Shown: positions 40,011 to 50,602, numbered from the stretch's first letter. The stretch: DNA of 64,000 nt from Prosapia bicincta (GCA_036971475.1 JBAIZL010000376.1:4742001-4806000); one strand, 5' to 3'. Notes: generated from the letters alone by a model not told the origin. Translations and numbers: made by a program.

Positions 40011-43000
40011 TTAAATTTTAAAAATTTTCAAGTGGTGCAAGAAGGCGATGACTCGGTCAAAGGCCGAGGTATCGTCCCTTAGCACCACCTTTAAACTGCC
40101 TTTTAAATTAAAAAGCACACGAATATTTCTTACACTAACACAATCTACTAAAATATGATTAATTGTGAAGATACCACCGCAGTATTGGCATATTGGTGGA
40201 TCTTCACGACGCATCAAATATCCATGAGTTGCAAAAGAGTGACCAACCCGAAGGCGTGTAACCACCACTTCCTCCCTACGGTTTGAACGAATTGAAGACC
40301 TCCATGGACGGACGGTATCTTTAATTTCCCTCAGCTTATTCTCAATCACGGTATGCCACTCGTCCCTTCAAGCCGCGAGCATTAAATGTTTTGCAAAACA
40401 CACATAATCAGATGCCATAACTCTTTGAGTAATGGGCACCAAACGTGTAGCTTTCTTAGCCGCTACATCAGCTTTTATGTTTCCGAGTATTTCGCAGTGT
40501 CCAGGAACCTAACAGAACGTTACCCCCACACACCCTAATTGAAGCCTGCGTACAGCACACAAAATGTCCATAACTAAAGGGTTGACGGAGAAAACATCCT
40601 GAAGAGCCTGAAGAGCACTTTTGGAATCAGAAAACAAAAGATAGTGGGAGGATCGAGATCGAATATCAGTTAATGCTTTTAAGATGGCAAAAAGTTCTGC
40701 CGTGAAAACACTGCAAGCTGAGGGCAATCCGTACGTGTAGCTACATCCAGATGCATAAAACGCACATCCAACGCCATTGTCCAGTTTAGATCCATCAGTG
40801 AAAATAATTTCACTGTGTTGGTGAGATTTATAAATGGATAAAACTTCCTGGTGGTAGACCACAACAGGAGTATCGTGTTTTATATAACTCGACAATGAAA
40901 AATCGAAGTGCGGCGTTTTTATTATCCATGGAGGTAGATAGCACATTTGTCGTTCAAACATAGTTGGAAGTTGCAACTCAAGGTCATCCAATATTCTTAA
41001 CGTTCGTATGCCAAATGGAGCGGTCGAACGTTGGCGTGTATTGTACACTTGATTTAGCGTATTATTAAAGACTATTTGAAATGCTGGGTGGTTGGGTTTG
41101 CTTCGAAGAACAGAAACGTAAGATATATGTAGCATCTGACGTCGTCTTGAAAGAGCGGGTTTCCCAGCCTCGACAAGAAGACTAGGGATTGGGCTAGTTC
41201 TAAATGCACCAGTAGCCAGTCTAAGTCCAGAGTGGTGGACAGCATCGAGAGTTTTCAGAACTGTAAGTCGTGCAGATGAATAGGCTTGACAGCCATAATC
41301 AATGCGCGATCTAACGACCGTGCGATAAAAGCGAAGCATACTAGTTATGTCTGCTCCACAATTCGTACCACTAAGGACTCTTAACATATCCAATTTCTTG
41401 TTGCATCTCACCTTCAAATCACGAACATGTGGGATCTATGAGAGTCTTTTATGTAATAAAAGACCTACAAATCGAACACTCTCCGAGGTTTGAAGTTGAA
41501 TCCCATCAAGATAAAGGATTGGCTCTCGGTGTTGCCTACGACGACTAAATGCTACACATTGGGTCTTCGAAGCAGAGATTTTAAAACCTGTAGTTCTTGA
41601 CCATTCCTCTAATCTGCTTATTGCTAACTGCAAAGATCTTTTTGCAGTTGCCATACTACGAGCAGGCACATATATACAAAAGTCATCTACAAAGAGTGAA
41701 CAGTGAACCGGAGATAGTATATAACTCGTGATACTGTTTATTGCAACGGCAAATAGCGTGAAGCTCAACACGCTGCCCTGCGGTACACCATTCTCCTGTT
41801 TATAACTGTTTGAATACGTGCCTCCAAGACGAACGCGGAAAGATCTATTAGATAGAAAGTTAGCTATGAATGCTAAGGCATTCCCTTGTATACCCCATGA
41901 TTTTAAAGTGTTCAGAATTCCTCTTTTCCATGCCATATCGTATGCCTTCTCAAGGTCGAAGAATACAGCAACGAGTGTTTGACGCAAGAGAAAGGCATCT
42001 TGAATAGCGGATTCTAACAAAACCAATTGGTCAACGGATGATCGTCCTTGCCTGAAACCACACTGTTTGTTGCAAATAAGGTCATTGGATTCCAGGTACC
42101 AGACAAGACGGCGGTTGACCATCTTCTCCAGTGGTTTGCATAAGACGCTTGTAAGGGATATAGGTCTATAACTACTGGGATTGGTTTTGTCTTTACCTGG
42201 CTTCAAAAGAGGAATTACAATCGATTCTAACCATGCATCGGGGAAAGAGCGCTCCACGAATAAACGATTGTATATTCGAAGGAGGACAAGTTTCGACGAT
42301 GACGGTATATGTTTCAGCATGGAGTACACAATGGAATCATTACCTGGTGTAGAGTCCTTCGTTGACTTAAGAGCTGACTCCAATTCCCCTATAGAGAAAG
42401 GAGTGTTTAAAGGAGAGTCCCCAGACAACCCAACAGTAAACGGTATTGCTTCTTACTTCAGTTTATAAATCTGGAATAATCTATTATAGGCTGTAGTAGC
42501 AGAAAAGTTAGAAAATGATGTTCCAACTACATTAGCAATGTCATCACGGTTTGTGATTAATCTTCCATCCGGTTGCTTCAGCGCAATGGCTGGCAACGGA
42601 GTGGATGTACCACAAACTGATCGTAGTTACCTCCACACTGTGGAGGACGGAGTTGTTCCTGTAATTGTGCTAATGTACTGTTCCCAAGAGTTCTTTCTAC
42701 TCAGCCTAAATATCCTCGTAAACGAAGGATTTCTGTGCATTCATCGTTCCACCACGGCACAGGCGGTCGGCGTGAATGTGCAGAGGTTTTTGGAATTGTT
42801 TCTACAGCGGCATTTAAAATAGCTTTCGAAAAAGTTTCTATTATTTCATCAATGGGTGTCATATAATCCATGTCAAGTGATTCAAGGTAATTCGAGTAGG
42901 AGTCCCAGTTGGCTTTTTGCAAAATCCAACGGGAATTTCGATTTTTTTTTTTTTTTTTAATTTTTTTTTTTTTCCAGGCGAAAAACCTATTGAGGTTATC

Positions 43001-43648
43001 ATCGCCTAACAAAAGTTGAGATTTTAAAATAATACTTCATAAATAAAACTAATCAAAATAAAACAGAATAAAGCATAACAGGGTTGGTAGTCACATAAAT
43101 TGATCTTAATAGGCACATGGTCGCTTCCATACAAATCATTGAGTACCGACCATGTGCATCTAGTAGCTAATTGAAGGCTGCAGATCGATAGGTTAACAGC
43201 TGTCCATCCACCAGTAAATGCTGCTAAATGGGTAGGCGAACCGTCATTTAGCAGACATAAGTCCAGTTCCGTTCTCACACTCTCCACAAGTTCACCTCGA
43301 GAGTTGCTAGTCGGAGATCCCCAAGCTAAATGGTGGGTATTGAAATCTCCTACCAATAAGAACGGAGTCGGTAACTGGCTTATCAAATTGACTAAATCAC
43401 TGTGTTGCAGATTTGCTTGCAAAGGGGTTATTAAGTTTAGCGGAGCAGCATCGATACAGTCACGGGCTAGGATGGCTACGCCATCTAGCTCGGTCTTCTG
43501 TAACGAAGTCTGATCTGAAAACTGAATACTCCCTTAAATGAAAATTATGCGATCGTTGGAGATGCGTCTCCTGTAGACATATAAACATCGGATACACATC
43601 TCGCACGAGTACTTTCAGATATTCTATGTGACTCCTAATACCGTTGAC
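40011..43648 (-). pseudogene. LINE-B ORF2 pseudogene
   Basis: All domains are recognisable in pieces. Endonuclease (43024-43640): GDFNTHHLAWGSP, with a ~70-nt deletion near 43410 and CNEV-like damage at 43480. RT (41436-42428): SSYRPISLTS, FFDLEKAYDMAW, NGVPQGSVLS and FVDDFC. RNase H (40509-40870): FTDGSKLDN and DSKSALQA. C-terminal motif (40011-40349): CQYCGGIFTINHILVDC. Breaks: a stop at 41435, frame loss at 40500 and 40350, a TAA at 42455, an ~82-nt deletion at 42718 and the nested LINE-A tip. Confidence 0.9.
42942..43072 (-). mobile_element. LINE-A 3' tip nested in LINE-B
   Basis: Two T-runs separated by aa, the A-type hairpin (AACCU-caau-AGGUU), and about 80 bp of 3' UTR. The intact LINE-B (47320-47345) shows the uninterrupted site atttcgagcataacaggg. 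No TSD longer than about 1-2 bp is visible. Confidence 0.85.
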
Positions 43649-43905
43649 CCGGCAAGCTGGCCTGAGCAACCGGGCGGGTCCACAGGTGGCGGATAGTGGG
43701 ACGGCCTACAGAAATGTAGGTTACCTGTGAATAAGGATTCCGGAAGGTTTGTGAATATGCAGGCATGGACCAAGGCTATGGTTCAAAGGTGAGGAATTAT
43801 CCCTCCTCGTCAGTCAACCGGTTGGGCGTGGTAGAAATAACCGAGTGCTCTGACCGTGGAGGCTGGGGCTGAGACAGGCCACGGTCAAGGTGCTCTCTAG
43901 TCCTG
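43649..43905 (+). other. Leader region of another plus-strand LINE (left of the LINE-B insertion)
   Basis: A GC-richer segment (ccggcaagctggcctgagca onward) that becomes continuous with 49895 once LINE-B and one TSD copy are removed. That places it immediately upstream of the endonuclease-type ORF at 49925, so it is probably the 5' UTR or ORF1 end of that element. The visible frames contain stops; no domain recognised. Confidence 0.5.
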
Positions 43906-43917
43906 GGGCTGCTCTGC

Positions 43918-43967
<50 letters not shown>

Positions 43968-43970
43968 CCC

Positions 43971-44002
43971 TGGCGAAAAACCATTTGTGGTTATCATCGC
44001 CA
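43971..44002 (-). other. LINE-B 3'-terminal RNA hairpin
   Basis: In sense RNA: UGGCGA - UGAU - AACCA - caaa - UGGUU - UU - UCGCCA. Relative to LINE-A, the outermost A-U pair is U-A and the loop-closing U-A pair is A-U. That is two paired changes that keep both stems. Confidence 0.85.
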
Positions 44003-44316
44003 AACTAAATCTAACACGGACAACGAATATTTTAAATAAAACAAAATAAATTTAAATACAACAAAAATTCCAAAACAAAAAACAACAACAATAAATAACA
44101 AACAATAAATCTATAACAATATTAAATAACAAAATTACAACAAAAAACAATATAACAGTAAATAAATAATAACAATATGTAAAACAATAATAGGTAACAA
44201 TTTATCAATAAATAAATCTCAATAACAATAACAAGAACACAAAATAAATTAAATTAAAATAAATAAAAGAAACAGAGAATTATATGTATAAAAATATATA
44301 TATATATATTTATGTA

Positions 44317-47300
44317 TTAAATTTTAAAAAATATTTTCAAGTGGTGCAAGAAAGCGATGACTCGGTCAATGGTCGAGGCATCGTCCCTTAGCACCACCTT
44401 TAAACTCCCTTTTAAATTAAAAAGGGCACGAACATTACCTACACTAACACAATCTACCAAAATATGTTTTATTGTGAAGATACCCCCGCAGTATTGGCAT
44501 ATTGGTGGATCTTCACGACGCATCAAATATCCATGAGTTGCAAAAGAGTGGCCAACGCGAAGGCGTGTAACCACCACTTCCTCCCTACGTTTTGAACGAA
44601 TTGAAGACCTCCATGGACGGACGGTATCTTTAATTTCCCTCAGCTTATTATGAATCACGGTATGCCACTCGTCATTCCAAGCAGCGAGCAATAATTGTTT
44701 CGCGAAATACACATAATCAGATGCCATAACCAGTTGAGTAATAGGCACCAAACTTGTAGCATTCTTCGCCGCTTCATCCGCTTTTGTGTTTCCAAGTATT
44801 CCGCAATGTCCAGGAACCCAACAGAAAGTTACCCCCACACCCCTCAATTGAAGCCTGTGTACAGCACACAAAATGTCCCCAACTAAAGGGTTGTTAGAGA
44901 AAACATCCTGAAGAGCCTGAAGTGCACTTTTGGAATCCGAACACAAAAGATAATGCGAAGATCGTGATTGAATGACGGTCAAAGCTTTAAAAATAGCAAA
45001 TAGTTCTGCCGTGAAAACACTGCAAGCTGAGGGCAATCCGTACGTGTAGGTACAACCAGATGCATAAAACGCGCACCCAACGCCATTGTCCAGTTTAGAT
45101 CCATCAGTGAAAATAATTTCACTGTGTTGGTGAGATTTATAAATGGATGAAAATTCCTGGTGGTAGACCACAACAGGAGTATCGTGTTTTATATAACTGG
45201 ACAATGAGAAATCGAAGTGCGGCGTTTTTATTATCCATGGAGGTAGATAGCACATTTGTCGTTCAAACATAGTTGGAAGTTGCAACTCAAGGTCATCCAA
45301 TATTCTTAATGTTCGTATGCCAAATGGAGCGGTCGAACGTTGACGTGTATTGTACACTTGATTTTGCTTATTATTAAAGACTATTTCAAATGCCGGGTGG
45401 TTGGGTTTGCTTCGAAGAACAGAAACGTAAGATATTTGTAGCATCTGACGTCGTCTAGAAAGGGCAGGTTCCCCAGCTTCGACAAGAAGACTAGGGATTG
45501 GGCTAGTTCTAAATGCACCAGTAGCCAGTCTAAGTCCAGAGTGGTGGATGGTATCAAGAGTTTTCAGAACTGTAGGTCGTGCAGATGAGTAGACTTGACA
45601 ACCATAATCTATGCGCGATCTAACGACTGCGCGATAAAATCGAAGCATACTAGTTCTGTCTGCTCCCCAATTCGTACCACTAAGGACTCTTAACATATCC
45701 AATTTCTTGCTGCATCTCACCTTCAAATCACGAACATGTGGACCCCATGAGAGTCTCTTATCAAATAAAAGACCCAAAAATCGAACACTATCCGTGGTTT
45801 GAAGCTGAACCCCGTCAAGATAAAGGATCGGCTCCTGGTGTTGCCTACGACGACTAAATGCTACACACTGGGTCTTCGAAGCAGAGAATTTAAAACCTGT
45901 AGTTCTTGACCATTCCTCTAATCTACCTATTGCTAACTGCAAAGATCTTTCCGCAGTTGCCATGCTACGAGCAGGCACATATATACAAAAGTCATCCACA
46001 AAAAGGGAACAGTGTACCGGAGATCGTATATTGCTGATGATACTATTTATTGCAACGGCAAATAGCGTGACGCTCAGCACGCTGCCCTGCGGTACACCAT
46101 TCTCCTGTGTACAGCTGTTTGAATACGTGCCTCCAAGTCGAACGCGGAAAGATCTATTAGAAAGAAAGTTAGCGATGAATGCTAGGATATTCCCTTGTAT
46201 ACCCCATGATTTTAAAGTGTTCAGAATTCCTCTTTTCCATGCCATATCGTATGCCTTCTCAAGGTCGAAGAAAACAGCAACGAGTGTTTGACGCAAGAGA
46301 AAGGCATCTTGAATAGCGGATTCTAACAAAACCAATTGGTCAACGGATGATCGTCCTTGCCTGAAACCACACTGTTCGTTGCAAATAAGGTCATTGGTTT
46401 CTAGGTACCAGACAAGACGGCGGTTGACCATCTTCTCCAGTAGTTTGCATAAGACGCTTGTAAGGGATATAGGTCTATAACTACTGGGATTGGTTTTGTC
46501 TTTACCTGGCTTCAAAAGAGGAATTACAGTCGATTCTAACCATGCATCGGGGAAAGAGCGCTCCTCGAATAAACGATTGTATACTCGAAGGAGGACAAGT
46601 TTCGCCGATGATGGTAGATGTTTTAGCATGGAGTACACAATGGAATCAGGACCTGGTGCAGAATCCTTCGTTGACGCAAGAGCTGACTCCAATTCCCCTA
46701 TAGAGAATGGAGTGTTTAAAGGAGAGTCCCCAGACGACCCAACAGTAAACGGTATTGCTTCTTCCTTCAGTTTATAAATCTGGAATAATCTATTATAGGC
46801 TGTAGTAGCAGAAAAGTTAGAAAAAGATGTTCCAAGTACATTAGCAATGTCATCACTGTTTGTGATTAATCTCCCATCTGGTTGCTTCAGCGCAATGGCT
46901 GGCAACGGAATGGAAGTACCACAAACTGATCTTAGTTTCCTCCACACTGTGGAGGACGGAGTTGTTCGTCTAATTGTGCTAATGTACTGTTCCCAAGAGT
47001 TCTTTCTACTCAGCCTAAATATCCTCCGTGCTTTCGCACGGAGTATTTTATATTCCTGAAGGTTTCCATTCGTTGGGTGTCGTTTAAATCTCCTAAGAGC
47101 TCTTCGTCGTAAACGGAGGATTTCTGTGCATTCATCGTTCCACCACGGCACAGGCGGTCGGCGTGGATGCGTAGAGGTTTTCGGAATGGTCTTTTCAGCG
47201 GCATTTAAAATTGCTTTCGTAATATTTTCTATATTTTCATCAATGGGTGTCAAATAATCCATGTCAAGTGATACAAGGTAATTCGAGTATGAGTCCCAGT

Positions 47301-48012
47301 TGGCTTTTCGCAAAATCCAACTGGGATTTCGAGCATAACAGGGTTGGGAGTCACATAAACTGATCTTAATAGGCACATGGTCGCTACCATACAAATCGTT
47401 GAGTACCGACCATGTGCATCTAGTAGCTAATTGTGGGCTGCAAATCGATAGGTCAACAGCTGTCCATCCACCAGTAGATGCTGCTAAATGGGTAGGCGAA
47501 CCGTCATTTAGCAGATATAAGTCCAGTTCCGTTCTCACACTCTCAACAAGGTCACCTCGAGAGTTCCTAGTCGGAGATCCCCAAGACGAATGGTGGGCAT
47601 TAAAATCCCCTACCAATAAGAACGGAGTTGGTAACTGGCTTATTAAATTCACTAAATCACTGTGATGCAGGTTTTCTTGTGGTGGCAAGTAGACACAACA
47701 CACAGTGATTTTATACGGGACAGCTGTTTGAACGGCTACTGCTTGTAAAGGAGTTATTAAGTTTAGAGAAACAGCATCGATACAGTCACGGGCTAGGATG
47801 GCTACGCCACCTCTAGCTCGATCTTCTGTAACGAAGTCCGATCTAAAAACTGAATACTCCCTTAAATGGAAATTATGCGATTCGTGGAGATGTGTCTCCT
47901 GTAGACATACAAACATTGGGTACACATCTCGCACGAGTACTTTAAGTTCTTCTATGTGACTCCTAACACCGTTGACGTTCCATTGTATCACTGACTTCCT
48001 AAGCAAAGACAT
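44317..48012 (-). CDS. LINE-B ORF2: APE endonuclease, reverse transcriptase, RNase H
   Basis: An intact 1231-residue frame, colinear with LINE-A ORF2. Endonuclease: N14, E39 (LQETHL), GDFNAHHSSWGSP and SDHVPIK. RT: SSYRPISLTS, FFDLEKAYDMAW, NGVPQGSVLS (LINE-A has GGVLS) and FVDDF. RNase H: IIFTDGSKLDN, FTAELFAIF, SDSKSALQA and NTKADEAAK. The C-terminal motif is CQYCGGIFTIKHILVDC. The start ATG follows two stop codons of ORF1 directly. No missing catalytic residue is seen. The copy could be retrotransposition-competent apart from its truncated 5' tip. Confidence 0.95.
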   Translation of the reverse strand: MSLLRKSVIQWNVNGVRSHIEELKVLVRDVYPMFVCLQETHLHESHNFHLREYSVFRSDFVTEDRARGGVAILARDCIDAVSLNLITPLQAVAVQTAVPYKITVCCVYLPPQENLHHSDLVNLISQLPTPFLLVGDFNAHHSSWGSPTRNSRGDLVESVRTELDLYLLNDGSPTHLAASTGGWTAVDLSICSPQLATRCTWSVLNDLYGSDHVPIKISLCDSQPCYARNPSWILRKANWDSYSNYLVSLDMDYLTPIDENIENITKAILNAAEKTIPKTSTHPRRPPVPWWNDECTEILRLRRRALRRFKRHPTNGNLQEYKILRAKARRIFRLSRKNSWEQYISTIRRTTPSSTVWRKLRSVCGTSIPLPAIALKQPDGRLITNSDDIANVLGTSFSNFSATTAYNRLFQIYKLKEEAIPFTVGSSGDSPLNTPFSIGELESALASTKDSAPGPDSIVYSMLKHLPSSAKLVLLRVYNRLFEERSFPDAWLESTVIPLLKPGKDKTNPSSYRPISLTSVLCKLLEKMVNRRLVWYLETNDLICNEQCGFRQGRSSVDQLVLLESAIQDAFLLRQTLVAVFFDLEKAYDMAWKRGILNTLKSWGIQGNILAFIANFLSNRSFRVRLGGTYSNSCTQENGVPQGSVLSVTLFAVAINSIISNIRSPVHCSLFVDDFCIYVPARSMATAERSLQLAIGRLEEWSRTTGFKFSASKTQCVAFSRRRQHQEPILYLDGVQLQTTDSVRFLGLLFDKRLSWGPHVRDLKVRCSKKLDMLRVLSGTNWGADRTSMLRFYRAVVRSRIDYGCQVYSSARPTVLKTLDTIHHSGLRLATGAFRTSPIPSLLVEAGEPALSRRRQMLQISYVSVLRSKPNHPAFEIVFNNKQNQVYNTRQRSTAPFGIRTLRILDDLELQLPTMFERQMCYLPPWIIKTPHFDFSLSSYIKHDTPVVVYHQEFSSIYKSHQHSEIIFTDGSKLDNGVGCAFYASGCTYTYGLPSACSVFTAELFAIFKALTVIQSRSSHYLLCSDSKSALQALQDVFSNNPLVGDILCAVHRLQLRGVGVTFCWVPGHCGILGNTKADEAAKNATSLVPITQLVMASDYVYFAKQLLLAAWNDEWHTVIHNKLREIKDTVRPWRSSIRSKRREEVVVTRLRVGHSFATHGYLMRREDPPICQYCGGIFTIKHILVDCVSVGNVRALFNLKGSLKVVLRDDASTIDRVIAFLHHLKIFFKI

Positions 48013-48015
48013 TTA

Positions 48016-49428
48016 TTAGCTTAGCAAAGGGTTTATTTGACACCCATTGGTGCTCTCTCCTTTCTTGCCTGGGACGTTTTGGGACGTCTCAGGCTTACAT
48101 TTCTCAGATTCCATATCCACCCGTTCAGGGATGGAATCCGAGGAAGTTTTGGGTTTAGGAGGGGTAGTTTTCACATTCCCTCCTTTGTTTGCATTTTTCT
48201 TAATCTGTAACGACTGTGACGATGTGGTCTGTCGTAACTCCGGTCTACGTGGTTTGGATTTTTCCAACGTCTTCTGCACAGATGGATTACCACCCGTTGA
48301 TAATTTCTTCTGCACCGAAACACAAGGCTCACTTAGTGATTTATTTCGTGCTCCAATCCCCCCAGTGGAAGGGATTGGTACAAGCGGTAAATCACTATCC
48401 GTCGCTGCAGGTTGTACTAAGTTCAAAGTAGGAGGACCATTCGTGACTATGGACAAAAGGCGAGAAACTTGTTCAGTTAAAACTTCAATTTTTTTCGACA
48501 GCTCGGCACAGTTGTTACAGGACGATTTGGAAGCGGTCAGAGTAGCGGCATAAGTCTTACTGTCTGTCTTTGGCTGAGTGGAACGATAGAGTTTTTTGGC
48601 CTCTGGAAACGACAGCTTGTCTTTCGCCATGATGCCTAGGATAGCTTTCTCTTCCTTGAACGTGGGACAGTTGTAGGATCGCGCTGGGTGGTCACCACCA
48701 CAGTTGGCGCATTTCGGAGAATTAACACAATCCTTATCATCATGGCCTTCGACGCTACATATACCGCATACGTTCTGCTTCGAGCACGTAGAGCTGATAT
48801 GCCCAAATCGCTGGCACTTGAAGCAGCGCCTAGGGTTAGCCACGTATGGTCTCACTGAGAGCCTTTGGTAACCTGCATGCAAGTATTCGGGTATTTCCGG
48901 CTTTCCAAATGTCACGATAAAAGACGCTGTTGCTACCTTTTCTCCTTTGTCCATTTTCATTATAGGAATAACGTCCGTAACTAACTGAGAAGACAGTTCG
49001 GACTTTATTTCATCGATTGGAAGGTGCATTAAATCCCTACATGTGATGACCCCCTTTGAGTAATTCAAGGATCTGTGGGGAGCCACAGATACCATGACCT
49101 GGTCAAAGAAGGAGGTCATTTTCGATAGAGAGCGGGTTTGTCTGTCGGTGGAAGTCGCAACTAACAATGTTCCGTTTCGAAGTTTCTTAATAGAGGCTAC
49201 TGGGCCTCCAGCACACGCAGTAATAGCCTTGTTAATTAGGAAAGGAGAAACTTTTGAAAGATCTTTCCCTTCTTCGGCACTAGAAACAACTAAATATTTT
49301 GCTGATGGCAATGTCTGCGACGTTGCCACCATCAACTTTTTACTCAAATCCTTTTGAATATGATCGTCAGGAGAATCCTGGCGTGTTCTCTTTAAACTAG
49401 TCGTATTTGACGGGGTTTTTGAATCCAT
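48016..49428 (-). CDS. LINE-B ORF1, zinc-knuckle RNA-binding protein
   Basis: 470 residues starting MDSKTPSNTTSLKRTRQDSP. A folded domain (about 45-195) precedes three knuckles: CFKCQRFGHISSTC, CGICSVEGHDDKDC and CANCGGDHPARSYNC. Then NNCAELSKKIEVLTEQVSRL (coiled-coil-like) and a Lys/Pro/Ser-rich tail ending QINPLLS. Its body is close to LINE-C ORF1, and its tail differs from both A and C. It ends in TAA, then a second TAA, then the ORF2 ATG. Confidence 0.93.
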   Translation of the reverse strand: MDSKTPSNTTSLKRTRQDSPDDHIQKDLSKKLMVATSQTLPSAKYLVVSSAEEGKDLSKVSPFLINKAITACAGGPVASIKKLRNGTLLVATSTDRQTRSLSKMTSFFDQVMVSVAPHRSLNYSKGVITCRDLMHLPIDEIKSELSSQLVTDVIPIMKMDKGEKVATASFIVTFGKPEIPEYLHAGYQRLSVRPYVANPRRCFKCQRFGHISSTCSKQNVCGICSVEGHDDKDCVNSPKCANCGGDHPARSYNCPTFKEEKAILGIMAKDKLSFPEAKKLYRSTQPKTDSKTYAATLTASKSSCNNCAELSKKIEVLTEQVSRLLSIVTNGPPTLNLVQPAATDSDLPLVPIPSTGGIGARNKSLSEPCVSVQKKLSTGGNPSVQKTLEKSKPRRPELRQTTSSQSLQIKKNANKGGNVKTTPPKPKTSSDSIPERVDMESEKCKPETSQNVPGKKGESTNGCQINPLLS

Positions 49429-49881
49429 AAATATTTTTTGCCAGCCATCGTGTCAAGCGTTACGGGCGAGACTATAGGAACGGGTACACCCTTGGATCAC
49501 ATTAAGATCATTTCCAACCCTCAGAACTCTGAGGCCTATAGCTTTTCTCCTTAGCTCGACTGGATGGGCATCAGTCGAGGACTCGTAATACTGTGCACAG
49601 GCTCCGACACCCATGCACCGCGGACACTCCCTGACCAAGGACCGAAGCGGCTGGTAGACCAGAAACCGCGCTTACGTCTTCGGCAGAGCAAGCTCACATC
49701 AGCGTCCCAGACCAGAGTTTGTCACGCTCTGGACTTTTCAGCACTCCCAACGCGCAACGGTTCTGACCAGTCAAAATTCCCTATGTGAAGTTGTAAGTGT
49801 TGAAATGTGTATGGATTGTGTTGGTGTGTGTATGGGTGTATGTGTATGCTTTGTGAGTGGTGTTGTGTTAGGCTAGGGTAC
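49429..49881 (-). promoter_or_regulatory. LINE-B 5' UTR, lacking the terminal hairpins
   Basis: Contains the perfect stem CCTCAG-AGTT-CTGAGG (49519-49534), CTCGACTG...CAGTCGAG and CCAGAG...CTCTGG with a loop change, and part of the CA-rich run, ending at ctagggtac. The other B copy (55312-60529) shows that ~60 nt with both terminal hairpins should follow, so this copy is slightly 5'-truncated. Confidence 0.65.
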
Positions 49882-49894
49882 GGGCTGCTCTGCG

Positions 49895-50195
49895 AACCCA
49901 GGCAACTGCGGAGTAAGCAGGAAAATGATCAAGATCCTCCAAGTAAACCTACAGCATAGCAGGGCGGCCAGTGCTGTCGTGTGTAGGATGCTGGACAGGG
50001 GAGAGGTGGACTTGGTGCTCATCCAGGAACCATGGATTTCTGGAGGAAGAATATGCGGGCTGGCGACATCTGGAGGTAAATTGTTGTATGATAAGGACTC
50101 CGGTGTTCCCAGGACGTGTATCCTGCTTAGGAGGGGGTTGAGTGCTTTTGTACTAACGAACTTCTGCTGCAGGGACTTGTTAGCAGTGACGGTGC
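49895..50195 (+). pseudogene. N-terminal endonuclease fragment of a different LINE
   Basis: From the ATG at 49925: MIKILQVNLQHSRAASAVVC, then VDLVLIQEPWISGG, GKLLYDKDSGVPRTCILLRR, FVLTNFCCRDLLAVTVQK. N (QVN) and E (IQEPW) of the APE endonuclease are present. The QINLQHSKAA-type start is common in several insect LINE clades (Loa/R1/Jockey relatives); I do not assign one. It breaks off near 50195 at the join with a transposase tail, so only about the first 90 residues survive. Confidence 0.75.
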
Positions 50196-50370
50196 AAAAA
50201 AATACAAAGATAAACGACCAACTGAACAACCCAGTACATCGAAAGATAAAGTAGCCTGTCCTGCATGTGAAGAGGACTGGATTAAATTCAATAAATGCCA
50301 AGAATGGTGGCATGATGCATGTTCTAATTACGAGGGCGGGGTAAATTTCGTATGCGATTACGACTGAGAA
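50196..50370 (+). pseudogene. C-terminal tail of a Tigger/pogo-like transposase with PHD-like finger
   Basis: A frame reading KYKDKRPTEQPSTSKDK, then VACPACEEDWI, KCQEWWHDACSNYEGG, NFVCDYD and TGA. The spacing CX2C...CX4HX2C...C and the position before a stop match the PHD-type finger at the end of insect Tigger-like transposases (compare 37800-37952). The final Cys pair is incomplete (CDYD), so the finger is probably damaged. Nothing else of this transposase is present nearby. Confidence 0.6.
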
Positions 50371-50602
50371 TAATGTGAAATAACATTTAATTGGTTTGAA
50401 TAAGTTATTTTTTGTAACACTCAATTGCATATATAATTGTATTAATAAAACATTTTAAAGGATATACTGCGTACTTTTACTCCATAGACTCCCATGTACG
50501 GGGCAAGAGTTCGTATATGTAGCGTTTTCGTAAATATTTCTTCAAGAAGATATTATGAAATATAAAAGCGTAAGTTTAAAGTAATTTGGTTAACACCTTT
50601 AA
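50371..50602. other. Unassigned AT-rich spacer, possibly the upstream intron of the nuclease exon
   Basis: Contains an aataaa (about 50445) that could end the transposase fragment, and no convincing acceptor or coding block. Confidence 0.35.

Larger units (their letters stand above)
39595..43648 (-). mobile_element. Older LINE-B, 5'-truncated in ORF2
   Basis: Poly(T), the B-type hairpin (with g for t in one arm, ccaattggggttataatcgc), a ~400-bp A-rich 3' UTR including an (AT)n run at 39966-40002, then ORF2 back to about codon 13-15 (gttgaccc at 43648). It is clearly more diverged than the intact LINE-B next to it. It contains a nested LINE-A tip (42942-43072). No TSD seen. The right flank is the leader of another LINE. 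Confidence 0.9.
43906..49894 (-). mobile_element. Near-complete LINE-B with intact ORFs and 13-bp TSD
   Basis: The element body is 43919-49881. On the minus strand: a 5' UTR lacking only the terminal ~60 nt (both 5' hairpins), ORF1 (470 aa), the arrangement TAA-TAA-ATG, ORF2 (1231 aa), a ~345-bp A-rich 3' UTR with the terminal hairpin at 43971-44002, and a poly(A) of about 49 nt. The target gggctgctctgcg is duplicated at 43906-43918 and 49882-49894. It inserted in antisense just upstream of another LINE's endonuclease ORF. Confidence 0.95.

Noticed and set aside
43797..44003. 68-codon minus-strand ORF with a poly-Lys run
   Set aside because: It crosses the LINE-B A-tail and the flank; the lysines are the poly(A).
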